NCBI GenBank assembly: GCA_963383645.1 | Contig: OY726566.1 | Span: forward strand, 92,068,029-92,132,028 | Origin: Muscardinus avellanarius | Taxonomy: Eukaryota > Chordata > Mammalia > Rodentia > Gliridae | Direction: 5' to 3' | DNA: 64,000 nucleotides | Shown: positions 47,908 through 61,139 of the stretch, in pieces | Layout: each line of letters opens with the position of its first letter | Position numbering within the stretch: the first letter of the stretch is position 1 | Translations under genes and position numbers: made by a program | Notes under the pieces: generated by a model | Seen by the model: the letters and a program-made list of their open reading frames with translations, nothing else | What the model was told of the DNA's origin: nothing | Database searches by the model: none

Positions 47908-49166
47908 CGCACTACTGCAGGGAATGTCCTTCACTTTGAGCCAGGCCAGGTCCAGTGTGCCCTCACCCCGGTAGCATGATTGCAGCCGCTCCTTAATGCG
48001 GTCGTTGATCTCCTTTAAGATGAAGATGCACAAGGCAGATTCATCCAGAGATTTCATTTTCCGCTTCTGGCCCTTGGAGAAAACAGTGAAGAGGAGATCA
48101 TCATCCGGACGGACTCCCAGGGTCCGGCCTAGCACGGCTCCGGCTTTGGACAGGTAGGCAGCCTGCAGCAAGCGGTACTCCACCCCATTGCGCTCACAGC
48201 CAATGGGCACCTCCACGTAGGAGTTGAAGGCCGTGTCCTCCTTACAGAGCCGCACAAGCTTAGAAGTATACACCTGTTCCTTTGTAGTGGAACCTGGGGG
48301 AGACACCATCTCAGGCTGAAGGGTCAAAAAGTAGACAAAGTTGCCACTGCTGAAACCATAGACGTAGTAGATATCAAAGTCAGGGATGATGGTGAAGGTA
48401 TCCGAAGGGATCTTAATCATAGAGGCCACAAACTCATCATGGAAGACGTAGGCAAACATGCCATCTGCCTCAGAGTTCTTGGTCAGCTTCCGGCTGGAGA
48501 TGGTAGGGAAATACTCCGGCTTCCCATCCACTGCGGTGGCAATGAATAGCTTGTCATCCAGGTTGCTGTAGGAGACAATCACCCCAAAGACTGAGCCGCT
48601 CTCGTTGACCCCCGACAGGTAGTGCTCCTTCTTGTGAAAAGGTTCCCCCAGCTTAAAGAGGTCCTCCAGCCTCAGGAGTTTACAGATGCCCTGGTACAGG
48701 CTCCCGCAGGCGATCAACCTGTTCTCCTTGTAGTCTATGAGGAGCATCTTATTGACGTTGTTGGTGGTGGTCAGGGGCTCGTTACAGGTCTGGACAATTC
48801 GAGGCGGGTAACACTTGGGGTTGTCCTCGTCTGGCCCTGTCTGGTGGGTCACCAAGACCTTGAGGTCACTGGAAAGCTTGTAGATCCGGTTGACAGCCCC
48901 CAAGTAAATGTGCCCTGTCCGCTCGTCTACCACCAGGTGATTGAAGCCCTCAGCGGGCTCCCCTCGAAATGTGACGAAAGATCGCTTCTGGGACAGCGGG
49001 GGTGGCTGCCGGGGGAGCAGAGTGGAGGAGCCCATCCCTACCATGAGGAGGTGGGAGAGCAGGCAGGTCCAGTTCCAAGGCATAACTTTCATTTCAGAGA
49101 CGGGTCCTTGCCGCCCAGCAGCACAGCCGTCTCCTCGCGGGCCGGAACTCAACAGAGCAGACTCCC
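47908..49166 (-). CDS. PLXNA4: PLXNA4 first coding exon (5' leader plus codons 1-395)
   Basis: Plexin-A4 is a single-pass membrane receptor for class 3 and class 6 semaphorins, acting with neuropilins in axon guidance. The start codon is at 49092-49090 with G at -3, and the reading frame runs 395 codons to a GCG|GTGAGT donor at 47908. The acceptor upstream is a pyrimidine tract ending CTAG at 49167, leaving 74 nt of leader with no other ATG. Residues 1-23 (MKVMPWNWTCLLSHLLMVGM...) form a hydrophobic signal peptide. The Sema beta-propeller starts near residue 36. Paired cysteines typical of Sema domains are seen (C94/C103, C129/C137, C283, C299, C355, C373, C392), with an N-glycosylation sequon at N163. 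The N-terminus and the FRGEPAEGFNHLVVDERTG stretch match plexin-A4 and not A1-A3, which have different N-termini. The frame stays open upstream into the leader and past the donor, so an ORF caller overextends it at both ends. Confidence 0.97.
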
Positions 49167-49884
49167 CTAGTGAGAAAGAAAAGACTGAGATGTGGGGACC
49201 ACGCCCGGGCCATGGGGCCCCTGAACTTGTCTGGTTAGACTCAGCATATGTTGTGCACACTGACTAGAAGAGCCCTAGGGGGAGCTAGAGGCCAACTGGT
49301 CCAGCCCTGACCATGGACGGGTATGTAACAGTCTGAGCCAGGAGGCAGGGGCTCTAGCAGGACACTTTTATAATAATAGTGATGATAGTGATGGCCATGG
49401 TGATGAGAGAGAGCACTGTCCAGTACCTTCCGGAGGCTGGAGGCTATCTCATTTTCTCTGAGCAAAGCCTTTAGTGCTAGACATTTTTTTATCTACCCTT
49501 CCAGATCCATGGCCCACCTTGCTCTGGGCCTGAGAAACTGACCCACATGGACCATACACCAGTAACCTCTCTGCCCTGTGACCCAGTTATGTGCCACAGC
49601 ACTGGCAGAAGGCTGGGGGAAGAGCAGCTGTCCAGGTTCTCCAGGGCAGGCCTCTCTGCCCTTCTCCTATCTCTGGGTTCTGTGAACCATCTCCTGCCAG
49701 GCTCCATCTGGCCCTCGAGGTGGTTAACAAAGGCTTCACCGTTACTCACCCCAAATACTGTCCTGCCCCTAAGGAAGCACACTTTATAAAGAGTCCCTTT
49801 ATTAACCTTTGCTAAAATGACCAAAGTCATACATGCGATCTATTTCCTGCTGGAAACAGTGACCTTGAAAGTCGTGCTAGTGAC

Positions 49885-50005
49885 CTTGAACACAGGCACT
49901 ATTTTAGCCCCATTTCACAACTAACAAATGTGAGATCAGGGAAGTTATGTCACTTGTCCAGCTGGACATGGAGGAGATGGACTAAAACCCAAGGAGCCTA
50001 CGTCC
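49885..50005 (-). repeat. MIR fragment
   Basis: Reversed MIR core: 'attttagccccatttcacaa', 'gatcagggaagttatgtcac', 'ttgtccagctggacatgg'. Confidence 0.6.
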
Positions 50006-51171
50006 TTCAGAGGCCTTCACTCTTAACTCAACGCCATCTCAGTTGAGGCAGCCTCGCACAGACAGGGCACCTGAGCATTTCCTGTTACCTGCAGCAGAAG
50101 AGGTCAGCTGATCCCCTTCTTGAGGACTGTCCATTACAGCTGCTGCTGTGACTCTCTGAGCCAGGACCTACTGCTTGGAGTTTCCCTGTATGCCTCTGCT
50201 GCTGGACAGTGCTGTGAGACCAAGTTAAAAGCCCACCTCCTCTCCTCTCTCCATTCCCACCGCAGCACCCACCCTCTGGTGCTCTGTCTCTCAAGTCATT
50301 TTAACGAGGCAGATCTCAGCTGCCTCCCATAGTTGGGACTCCTCTGAGAGGTTTTCATTAAAGGGAGATAAATAAATGGCTTTAAGCAGCCAGTGGTCAA
50401 GTAAATAAATAAAGAACTCCCTGTGGAACAAAATTGCTGTCCATCTGAACGGTCTCCTTTGTCCTATTCAGGATGCTTTCTACATGTCTGCAGTCATGAG
50501 CTTTGTATTTTTTTTTCCAGTTGGGAAGAAGTCAGGGCAGAACTGCTGATAGACGTCGGAGCAGAATCGCTTATTTAAACGCATCTCAGCTCTGTGGAAT
50601 TTCCCTCATTTCCCTCCAAACTCTTCCAAAATAAGGTGATGGGAGGAGAAAGATCACTAAGTAACAGAAATTTCCCCAGCAGGGAGAGGGCTACTAGCTG
50701 GACACTCAGAGAACAAGAACAAAACAAAATAAAGGCAAAGTGCAATGTGAGACTTCTCCAGCCCACATCAGAGGAGGAAGGCCAGGGCAGGTGGAGACCC
50801 CATGACTGGCAGTGGGCCTGCAAGCTCAGGGCCTTCGTCCACACACCCATGTGACAAATGTCTGATCAGAGCATATTGGTCACTGCATGACACTACAGGA
50901 CCCAAAGACCAGACCCTGGAAGAACTTGTGGTCAAGTCAGGTAGAAACCACCAGAACCTAATTTCCTGCTTAGGATGAGAAGTTATGTGAACATGTGGGC
51001 CAGTGCTTTGGGAGTTCACACTCAGAAAGAGTCTCCTAACTTCAGGAAAGGAGGGAGTGAGGAGCGGGCTGCAGGAGGCTTGAGAGAGTGGGATTCGAGC
51101 CGTGAACTTGGAGAGGATGGGCCAGCTGGAAGGGAAAACCTTGAGGAGAGGTCTGCATAGCAAAATAGAAT

Positions 51172-51380
51172 TTATCTTTTTTTTTTCTTTTTGCAGTACT
51201 GGTGATTGAACTCAGAGGCATTCTACCCCTAGCCCTATTTTTGTATTCTTTATTTTGAAAGAGAGTCTCACTAAGTTACAAAGGACCTCAATAAATTGCT
51301 GAGGCTGACCACGAACCTGCAATCCTCCCGTCTCAGCCTCCCAAGGACTGGGATTACGGGGGGTACCACCACGCCCAGCA
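51172..51380 (-). mobile_element. Dimeric B1/ID-like SINE, older form
   Basis: Reversed copy: T-rich tail, 'gcagtactggtgattgaact', 'gaaagagagtctcactaagt', B1-like half ending 'taccaccacgcccagc'. Only a 6-bp repeat, caaaat, flanks it. Confidence 0.88.
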
Positions 51381-51809
51381 CAAAATGGGCTTCGTGAATC
51401 AGGGTGCAGATGAGGACGAATACACCTAGAGATCACAGTCCACCAAGAAATCAGGCAGACGATACAGCTGAAAAGAGAGAGTTCCAAGCCTTGTCAGGAT
51501 GCCACTGGGATGTGGAGACTCAAACAAAAAGAGGAAAGGAAAGAATGTAAGGGGAAGAAAAAAGGGCGAAGCTTCCCAGGGAGGGGCCATCATCGTCTCT
51601 GCAGAAAGAAAATTTTGGAGCTGAGGGTCTGTGACCTCTGAGACAACCAGCTTCTGTCTTGGGCATCAGTGTGCCCACAGCATCAGAGCTGTGCCCAGCC
51701 TCTCCTGGAGGCTCACCAGCTAGTTCTTGACTGGCAGAAAGAAGGGCAGGAATCAAGAAGTTGCCATGTTTGTTGCAGCCCAGACCCCATGCAAATACTT
51801 CCACAGAGA

Positions 51810-51955
51810 TGAGCCTGTATCATCATCACAACCATCCTCTGTGGGCAGGAGGATGGCTCTACCAAACTTTCAAGTGAAGAAATGTTAGCTCTTCAAGGAT
51901 ATGTGGCTGAGGAGTGGCAGAATTAAGGGTGGAACCTAAGTTTGTACCACTACAA
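51810..51955 (-). repeat. MIR fragment
   Basis: Diverged reversed MIR: 'catcatcacaaccatcctct', 'aagtgaagaaatgttagctc', 'gtggcagaattaagggtgga'. Confidence 0.5.
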
Positions 51956-54025
51956 AAATTCACATGCTTTCTAGAAATGTGCAATTCCAGAGACCACAAT
52001 AAGCCCCTTGATAATTCACACAAGTCTCAAACACAGAAATCCCAAGACATCACCTACCAAGTCCAAGAGAAAACCAAAGCCCCTCCAACCCACAGGGCAC
52101 GGCCTGGAAACGGCATCTAACCTCAGTCAGGAACTGCTACAGGTGTTGATAAGGGATAGATGGTGCTGCTGTTATGCTTAAAGAGATTGAATAGGATTAA
52201 AAGAATGAGGATTATGATAATGGGATTGTACCTGCTGGTACATCTCAATAGGAGTAATAAGGAATTAGAATGATTCTTCTTGAATTGCCTGTTCAAATAT
52301 CAGAGAAGATTCGGGAAGTTTTTGATCTAAAAGAGATAATTCATTTGAATGATTCCTACTCCCTGACTGAAGGGATGAACAAGGAAGGTGCTATCTAGAG
52401 AAGTCAAGTGAACGCACAGGAGGTCACCTAGTGAGTTAAAGATGGAGTCCAGGGAAAGCAGAGCTCTCTGACTCCCAGCCCAGTGCTCTCTTCTGACTTT
52501 ATCAAAATCTGCTTCAGCATCTGCTCCTTGGCCTTTGGCTGAAAGTGACTGCTATTCAGTACCATGTACTCTGCTGCCTAACAGGGCTCTGCCAACAACT
52601 AAATTCTCTCAGGCCTGGTAGTCCTCCTTCCAGATGGAAAGGTGCAGGTCGGGGCACAGCCTCCAACCCCTCTGGAGAGAACATTCAGCAGTCCCTGCAC
52701 TGAGACATGCCATGCATCCAGGACAACAGGCCTGCCACACAACAACCTTACTGTACACACGCGCAGACCACGGCCAATCAACAGTTCTCCAGTCTGCACA
52801 AGGCGAGACGAGGAAGCCTGTAATTATGAATTTACTGAGCAGAAAGGTGCCATGGCTCATTCTCCATCTCCTATTAGGCACTGAAATGAGACACAGTTAT
52901 GCATCTCAAATACTTATCACCCTCATCTGGGGATGGGGAAATTGCTGCACCCAGAACGGCGGGAGACCCGCAGAAAGAATAACCTGACAGGAGTAACCAG
53001 CCTCACATTTCCACGCTGGTGAAAGGGGCTGATTAGGAAGCAAATAATGGAGAAATGGAAGAGGAAGGGGAGAGAAGAAAGACAGGATTCCTGCTGCCCA
53101 AAGACCCCTCCAAGTACCACGGCAGAGGTGACCCAACAGTGGCCCTCACTCCCGAGCTCAAGACCTGGTTCTCCTCATTTCCAGGCAGAGTCACCAGTCT
53201 TCTGCCCCCAAGGCACCCTAGGACTGCTTCAACCCAACAAGGCTCCTCCAGAGGGGTGTCCTTGTCAGGACACTAATCTTAGGAAGTATGGACCCCAATC
53301 TAGATGGCTCTTCCTCAGTTTCCTATTCTATATGCACCACTTCTCTCTCAAACTGTCATTGAGCCAGTTCTAAAATAAGCCTTGAAGGTAACATTCAGCT
53401 CAACCCTGATCCTCAAAGGTGAGTCACCCCCAAGCTTGCTCTGCAGGACTCCTTGAACCAGGTAGGGTAGAAAGGGGCCAGAGCCAGGAGACCCAAAAGG
53501 ACTCTGCATCCAACCCAAACATGTAGCCGTGTTCCTTCTTTGAAATCAGCTTTTAATTCTGAGTGGTCTCAGGGGAGATGGGGACTCATTTTTAGAAGCT
53601 GATCATCCTTTGATTAAAGCAATTGGGACTGCCTTTGTTTTATATGGCAAGTTTTGAAGAGCTCAAACTAATTTTCATGAAGTACTACCATCCTCTCAGA
53701 TTCCTGAGTGCCAGAAAGTTATTAGCAAGCAGTTTAAAATAGCAATTACCTCATGAAATTCCTTCCCAGTTTTTAAGGCATTTTCTACCTCGTTCTGAAC
53801 ATATTGTGCATGACAAACCTGTTAGGCACATGCGGATGAGACAAATACACTGCTTTTACAGATAAGGAAACTAAGGTGGGAGACATGCAACCCATGGCTG
53901 AGATCATACACAATCATGCTGGGACTTGTCATTTGCTAACAGGCCATTTTCTGACCCTTTGGATAGAGTCTTTATCCTCAGACCCTTTGCTATAGGATAA
54001 TATAACATTCAAAAATGTATTCTAG

Positions 54026-54208
54026 CCAGGTGTGGTGGCATACAACTGTAATCCCCATACTTAGGAGGCTGAGACTGAAGGATCATGGTTCTAGACAGCC
54101 TCAGCTACTTAGTGAGACCCTGTTTCAAAATAAAGAATTAAAAATAGGGCTGGGGGCATAGTTTAGAGGTAGAATGCCCCTGAGTTCTATCCCCAGTACT
54201 GCAAAAAA
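54026..54208 (+). mobile_element. Dimeric B1/ID-like SINE, older form
   Basis: Forward copy flanked by gtattctag at 54017-54025 and 54209-54217. Linker 'caaaataaagaattaaaaat', ID-like half 'gctgggggcatagtttagag'. Confidence 0.9.
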
Positions 54209-54240
54209 GTATTCTAGAATGGTGTTTCAAAATAAAAGTC

Positions 54241-54466
54241 GTGCCAGGCATGGTGGCACAGGTCTATAATCCTATACTTGGGAGGCTGAGTCGGGAGGGT
54301 CATAGAACAGCTTCAGCAATTTAGCAAATCCTTCAGCAACTTAATGAGACCCTGTTGCAAAATAAGAAAATAAAGCTGCGGGTATAGCTTGGAGGTAGAA
54401 CATCCCTGAGTTCAATCCCCAGTATACCATCACCACCACCACCAACAACAACAAACTTACTAGCCA
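54241..54466 (+). mobile_element. Dimeric SINE, diverged, with CAC/CAA tail
   Basis: Lies about 30 bp from the SINE at 54026. 'gccaggcatggtggcacagg' start, ID-like half 'gcgggtatagcttggaggta', tail of CAC and CAA triplets. Confidence 0.82.
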
Positions 54467-57400
54467 CAGCCCACCCTGAGTTGAGGGACCAATTAAGTGA
54501 ATCACACCTGCTTTACTTTAATAAAGTAAACTGGAAAAGGGCATGGCCCTCGGATGGTGGGTGTATGTAACAGCACTGAGCATCACCTCACTGGCACAGG
54601 CAGGATACAGAAAGCATGCTGCATATCAGAACTGGGGCTCAGACATAAAGCTGAGCACCTCCGGGTCTCTATTCTTTGTAGTGCATCAAGCTCCTGGCCC
54701 TAGGGGGAGTCCTGAGATGCTAGCAACCCCCTGCTTTGCTTCTAAGCCCAGAATGCAAGTTTCCAAGCTCAGAGAGATGGAAGATCACCATGCTAACATC
54801 GACAGGGTAAAAAATTCTATGTTCCCAAGTGGTCAGTAACCAAATTCTGGGCATAGGGAGACAGCATGTATGTGCAGTTGAGGCCGGTGATGCGTTGGAG
54901 GCACCCCTGGGTCCCCTTTCTATCGTACCCAAGAAACACGAGATCCTCATTGATCCAAATGAGCAAAATGGACGGGAACCTTTTTTTAGATTCCTACTTC
55001 AATCTAATCTACACACTCACAATAAAACTTTCCCTGGGTAATCAGTATTTTTTTTTCCTATCTGCATTTTTCGCTTTCAACTCTGGGTTTCAAGTAGGAG
55101 CCATGAATTGTTATTTTTGTGTCTTTTTCTGTAGATTTATATTTATATGCAACATCCAGGGGCCAGCTGTGCAGCTGGCTAGTCTAATGCCAGTGGAGGA
55201 CAGCCAGCCCGGCCAGTCCCCACGTGCTTGCCCGCTTCACTATAGCCACATCCCAGCCTCTGCTGCTACTGCTTGTCACTGTCATAGAAGTGAGTGGCCC
55301 ATTCACAAATCAACAGGAAAGGACCAGAGGAGTATGAGTGTCACAGTGCGATGCATCACTACCCCCTGAAGGAGCTGGGGGAAATCAAGTCTTAGCAACT
55401 GTCTTCCCAAAAGAAAGTCACAGTGGGGGCTTCAGAGGAGTCCATCCGCCTGAGCCCAGTGTGACCCACGACTGGGCAGGATCCAGCGAGGGCAGGCTGG
55501 AAGCCACCCCTCCATTCTGCTTTTCCTCTGCTTCTGCTGTTCTTCTTTCGAGTGAGGATAAATGTGGAATTGGTGGATGCAATAGGAGGACTGGGGAAGG
55601 GTATAAAGGATGAGGAAGAGGGAGCCTTGGGGAGCCAGGCAAACACTGAGAGACGCCGCCGCCAGGCAACCAGCCTGGTCCCAGGGAAATTCAGCACCAA
55701 GCTCAGCTACACAAGGCTCTCTTAATCTTTACTGCCCAGTTTATTAAAAGGGTATTAAAAGGAACTGGGGAGTGTTACCATGGACAGAGCCTTCGGATCG
55801 AGCCAGAAGGAGTCTCTGCAAGAGGGTCTGTGAGCTGCTCCCCTTTGGAAATCAGTCCCTGCCTGACCCTGTGCCCCAGGCTTCAGTTTCCACTCTCCTC
55901 CTCCCCTTCTCTCCCCTCCCCCAGCTGCCCAGACCTGGAGCTCAGGGCTGCCTTCTCCTGGCCAAGACTGCCTTTCCGGCTGAGGCCAGGCCTCCGAGAT
56001 GAAGCTCACTATTATTACAGGGAGATGGCCCTGTATATCCCAGGCACTGTGCCTCCGAGGGAGTGTCGCTAAGCAGTGGCTCTCTCCTCCAGACTTGGCT
56101 GTGAGGCTTTAAAACACAGCCTGCTCCGTAGAAGCCCGGGTTAAGCAGAACCCTCAACTTCTTTTCAGCATCTCTTTGAAAGAAACAGGCTGGCCAGGAA
56201 CTCAGGGGTCAGATGCCACAGCTGGAACTGGCGTCAGAAGTGCTTTGCAAAATGGCACAACCTGGCACCAAAGTGGCTGCTGTCTCCTGCCCCGGCCCCT
56301 GGTCCCAGCCAGTGAGGAGCGCCCTGGCCTGGCTGGCTGGGTCCCCATCCTCAATGGTGTCTAGATGCATAGAAAGGGAGAGACATAATGTCCCCAGGAC
56401 AACCACAGCTTGGCCAAGGAAGCTCCTGACGTCAGTTTTGCTGTCTTAAGACCTAGGTGGACATTTGAGTCACTGAGAAGGAGCTTGGTGTCCATCTCTC
56501 CAGGAAGTCCTGTCCCCTGCATGAGAGGACCATGCAGAAAGATCAGAAGAGTCATGTGCCAGGCAGGGCCACGTCAGGGTGGTGATTACAACACCTGGGG
56601 GTGACGTTTACCCGAAGACAAGATGCTGGTGCTGAAGGTGCTCTCGCAAGACTCTGCATTTTTGCTTAAATTGGCTTTCCGGCTGCCTCTAAATTGCTCA
56701 ATCTAAATTGTGGGGAGCGTTGGGCACACCTGCTGTGGCTGAATTCTGCAGCCTGCTCTCAGAGAACTTAGGGTACCCATCTGTTAAATGGGCCTGCACT
56801 GCACTCCATGGAGTCTATTTTCTCTCTCACAGGAAGGACCAAAGGATGGGAGATACTTTATCAGCTCAGGTATTGTTCATTTCATTTACCCTGAGTTAAT
56901 TCTTTGCTTCCTCAGCCTCTGGGGACCTCCAGGCACAGCAGGACAGTTGATTGCAGCGTGGCCAGGAGGCCTCAGCATTCAAGCGCCCCACCTTTCACAG
57001 CCTGATATGTACCCCTCCACAAGCTGATCCTGCCTGCACAGTCTTACTTCTTCCTTTCCTTCCTTGAGCAATAAGAAAAATATGTAGAAATCCCCTTCCT
57101 CGGGCTCATGTGACATCTCCAAGGAAACCTTTCTAACTGAAGAAAGTCAGCAGGTTTGAAAACAATCATAAATGCAGGGTTGGGGAAAACCAAGCCAAGC
57201 ATCTGTGCTCTTGGCTACTTGGCCCTGAGCATCTCCCAGGCACTGACTCTTCGCTGCCTGCCTACCCACATGAGCCCCGACTGCAACCCCTGCAGAGCAG
57301 ACCAGCCACCAGCTTTGCAACCCCAACAGAGACTTCACACGAGAGAGCCCATAATGCCACCAAGCACACCAAGCAGCAGTGTCGGGGGCAGGCTATTTGG

Positions 57401-58804
57401 GACACACTTGTGTAAGTGATACCTGTGTTGTCAGGTAAGGTCTACTGAAGGGGACTCTGACCCCAGTCCCCTCCCTGTCCTTCTACCCCCTCCCTTTCTT
57501 TTTCAATTCCAGGGAAATCAGGAAGTGAACAGTTGTCTCCCTTGCTGGTCTATATTCATGTAATTAGTGCTATTTAATTCCATGATGAGCCAAGGCTCAT
57601 AAAATACAAAACATATTTCAGCTGCGTGCTGCAAATCTTGGCAGAACTCTCCACTGCAGCCGGAAGCTGAACAGAGCTATATTTGCTTCTTAAAAGAAAA
57701 AAAAAAAAATCACAATGACAACAACTAAGTTTGGAGGCCAGACACTACTACTACCTGGAAATGTTCAAAGGAGTAAAGGGAGTAGCCGAATAGGGGATTT
57801 TATCTTGTAAAGTTTGGACATAGTCTCCATCACCATGACAACACTGAATTTTGGGAATGTTTCCCATTGATCCAGTAATACCAGTATGAATGTCCTCCTT
57901 GTAAGGAGGCCATTCTTGGCTCACCCTCTCCTTACTCCTGGGGATCATCCTGGGCTTTAAAAGTCTGGGTACCCAGTCCCCAGAAGGCAGGTCACTGTGC
58001 CTGGACACACACCTGTGAGTCAGATGGCAGGAGAGATGTGCAGTTTCTATCAATTATTTCATATTAACTAACACATCTCCACCTTCCAACTCCTCCTCCC
58101 CTGCCCACTGCACCATGAGAAGATGTCACCCGACTTCCGTGTCTCTCTATGCCAGCAGCACATGAGGCCAGTGACAGCAAGTCTTAGTCCCTGTCTTGCC
58201 ACCATCTCACTAAGAGCAACTCCAAGTGGTGCAGCCCCCGAGCTGCCATTCCGCCAGGTGCCCATCACTGTAAAGAGCAGCACAGAAGCAGGTCCCAGTG
58301 AGTCAATCTGTGCTCCCAAAGCCAACATCAGGCCCCCTTGGCATGACCGGTTCCCTCCCGTGGCACCCCATGAGCTGCTCAGGTAACAAGAACACAAGAG
58401 GAGGGAGCATGCTGGTAGAGGATCCTGGTGGAGGCAGGGGTAACATTGGATGCTGCTAACGTGCCTTTCAAGAACCTACTCAGAGCTGTGCTGGGGCAGA
58501 AGAGGCCAAAAGACAGACCAGCTGTGACAGAGGTCAAATCGACTGCAATGCCCCAGAGGTTTCTAAGCAGACTCAGCAGCTCTTATGTGTCTGCTCTCTG
58601 TATCAGCTCTGGACAGAAATACAGTGTGCTCTCAGCAGGGCGGGGAAAACACTGCCAGCTCTCACCATCCTCTTCCTCTTACATAGTGCAAGAGTCCACC
58701 ATTGGCACGAGCACCACCACCTCTCATTCGTGTAACACTTCACCTTCTTCAGATTCCTTCTTATGCAATGACCACTAGTGACTCCAAAATATATAACCAG
58801 CCTT

Positions 58805-58885
58805 CCCAACCCATTATGATCACCATCCGGATGGGGACACTGAGGTCCAAAGAAGTTCATTAACTTGCCCAAAGTCATGCTCTTC
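58805..58885 (-). repeat. MIR fragment
   Basis: Reversed core: 'atcaccatccggatggggac', 'actgaggtccaaagaag', 'taacttgcccaaagtcatg'. Confidence 0.55.
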
Positions 58886-59094
58886 TGTTGATCCTATACT
58901 TCCCTCTGAACTACAAAGTCACCATCAAAGTTACCACTAGAGATTATGTATCAAGAGTGGGAGGGGAGAGAAGTCTAGAAGGCCCATGACAAATGCAGTT
59001 GTTAATACAAAGAAAGGAGAGCATTCTAGCCTATCAGTGTAGAAAAACTGTCCTCACCTTAATAGACTTGGTAGTTTGCTTGTGATGGATCCTG

Positions 59095-59430
59095 TTTCAT
59101 TTAGCCAAAATACCTGATGACCACAACATAGAGGAAAGGGGATTTATTTCCTCACAGTTCTAGAGATTTCAGAAGTTTTAGTCCATGTTATGACTATGGA
59201 GCTCGGGGTTGGCTGTGAGAAGCAGAGATATTATGAGGAAAGGGACTCTGCTCTCACATCATGGCACTGGAAGCAGAAAGACAGCAAAAGAAGGGGGTAA
59301 TGGATATATGTATAGTCCCCAGAGCCACACCCCTAGAGACCCCTCCTCAGCATCCAAGCCCCACCTCCAGCATGGCTACTGTGTCTATGGTGTAGGATCT
59401 GGGGGACATACTAAGTCCCAACCATAACAG
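59095..59430 (-). repeat. Solo LTR of MaLR type, reversed
   Basis: Reversed LTR motifs: 'ccaaaatacctgatgaccac', 'tttatttcctcacagttcta', 'tccaagccccacctccagca', terminal 'taagtcccaaccataacaga'. Confidence 0.6.
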
Positions 59431-59529
59431 ATCCCAAGGTAGTGGCACAACTGGGCGAGTTCTAGGCAGGTAAGGAATAGTATGAGAAGGCCAAGCAGCA
59501 AGCTGGAAACATCTTCCTATCCACTCAGG

Positions 59530-60390
59530 CACTTGTTCAGCAACTCCCCAGACCACATACCAGGAACCTGCCTTCTGGGAGTGCAGCCATGACTAGGACA
59601 GCAAGGGCTTTGATCCTACAGAGCTTACATTTATCAGTGAGGAGACAGACAACAAAAAAGGAAAAGAGCTATTTTAGGCAGTATTAAGTTAAGAACTAAG
59701 AGAAAAAGAACAAAGTTGTTCACTAGAGAGTAACCATGGCAGGCAGAGGCTCTAGGTAGAGTAGCCAGCAGAGGTCCCTCCAGGTTGATGCTCACAGGGG
59801 TACTGATGGCCAGGGAAGGCTGCCAGGCAGAGATTTGGGGGAACAGACACATAGGAAAAAGGGAAGTGAGTGCTCAGGCCCTGGTGAGAAGGCAGAAGTC
59901 GGCAGGCCTGGAGGGTGTGGAGCGAGTGTGAAGTGTGTTATGAGGCCAGGGGCAAGGCAGGTGGCAGATGCAGGAGGTCACTGAAAACAGGGGAAGGAAT
60001 TCGGAATTTTTGGATTCCAAATAGCATAAGAAGCCCTGAAAGGTGGGGCAGGGGTAAGCAAGGGGGTGGCGTGGTGAGGTTTGTGGCTGGCAAGCTCAGT
60101 CTGGATGCTGGGTGCAGGATGGTTGGGGGTGGAAGAGGAGGCGTGCAGGAGTCCCTGAGGAGTTCCAGGGGCCTGACTCTGGTGATGGAGATGGGAAGGG
60201 AGCATGACTGGTCCAGCAGGACTTTCTGGTAAATACAGAGAAGAGAGGGGAAGAAGGGAGAAGACTTTATCACACCTGTCTAGTGTCTGGATGGTGGTGC
60301 CATTTTTCTGATATGAGAAAGACTGAGAAGGAACAGGGTACAGAAGCAAAGAAATCAAGGGCTCTGTTTGAGCGGTGAAGGGCAAGGTTG
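59530..60390 (+). repeat. Long L2-type LINE fragment (tentative name)
   Basis: About 860 bp in the order of an old mammalian LINE-like repeat: 'cagagcttacatttatcagt', 'gaggagacagacaac', 'gggaaggctgccaggcagag', 'caggcctggagggtgtggag', 'ggatggtggtgccatttttc'. It is the longest old-repeat match in the window. Several frames run through it, none with a known domain. Confidence 0.5.
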
Positions 60391-60729
60391 TGTGCAGAGG
60401 TCAGCCTGGCCAGGATGATGCTCCAGGAAACTATCTAGGGGTGTGGCTTACCGACAACCAAGCTTATGATCCACCGAAGGCACCTGAGTGAATCCCTCCC
60501 CAGAGAATGTTAATGTCATCCTCAGTTTCCTAGACGAGAAACTGGTCCTCAATGATGAAGATGAAGCCAGGCTAAAATATGAAACTAAGTCTATGCGAAG
60601 CCCCACAGAAAGGAGGGCTTCCTCACTGGGACGACCCCTTGGTTAGTGCAGAGATTACAGCAAAGATCCTCAGCCGGAAGAATGTGATGCCAACTAACAT
60701 GTTTTACTTGGAATCTAGAATTTTACTGG

Positions 60730-60741
60730 GTGTGTGTGTGA

Positions 60742-60829
<88 letters not shown>
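60730..60829. repeat. Compound (GT)n-(GA)n microsatellite
   Basis: About 54 bp of GT with two single-base breaks, then about 46 bp of pure GA. Confidence 0.98.
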
Positions 60830-60833
<4 letters not shown>

Positions 60834-61139
60834 TAATAACAAAACTTTCATTTTACCCAAGGGAAATGGCAAATGTTCATGCAGTGAGGAGTGAGGGCTG
60901 TTTTGCAAACTTCAGCAATTTCCAACCTCAATTGATATTAAAGAAGTGAAAAGAGCAAGAGGTGATCAGGATCCATCACACAGTTGTTGGTAAAGAACCC
61001 TCTTTTCCCTCAAGCTATAGAAAGCATCCTGGGACCAACCAGTTATGCAAACCAATAAAAGCCCCAAAGTCAGTCTGATGCAAATTAGATGGAAATCAAA
61101 AGAACTCAAGCTAAGTACCAGACTTTCTCTTATATTGAT

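Noticed and set aside
48622..49170. 182-codon plus-strand frame over the first PLXNA4 coding exon
   Set aside because: It is antisense to a clearly coding exon and has no family signature of its own.
49093..49260. Upstream in-frame extension with an earlier ATG
   Set aside because: It crosses a good acceptor at 49168-49167; plexin-A4 begins at MKVMPWNW and the signal peptide fits that start.
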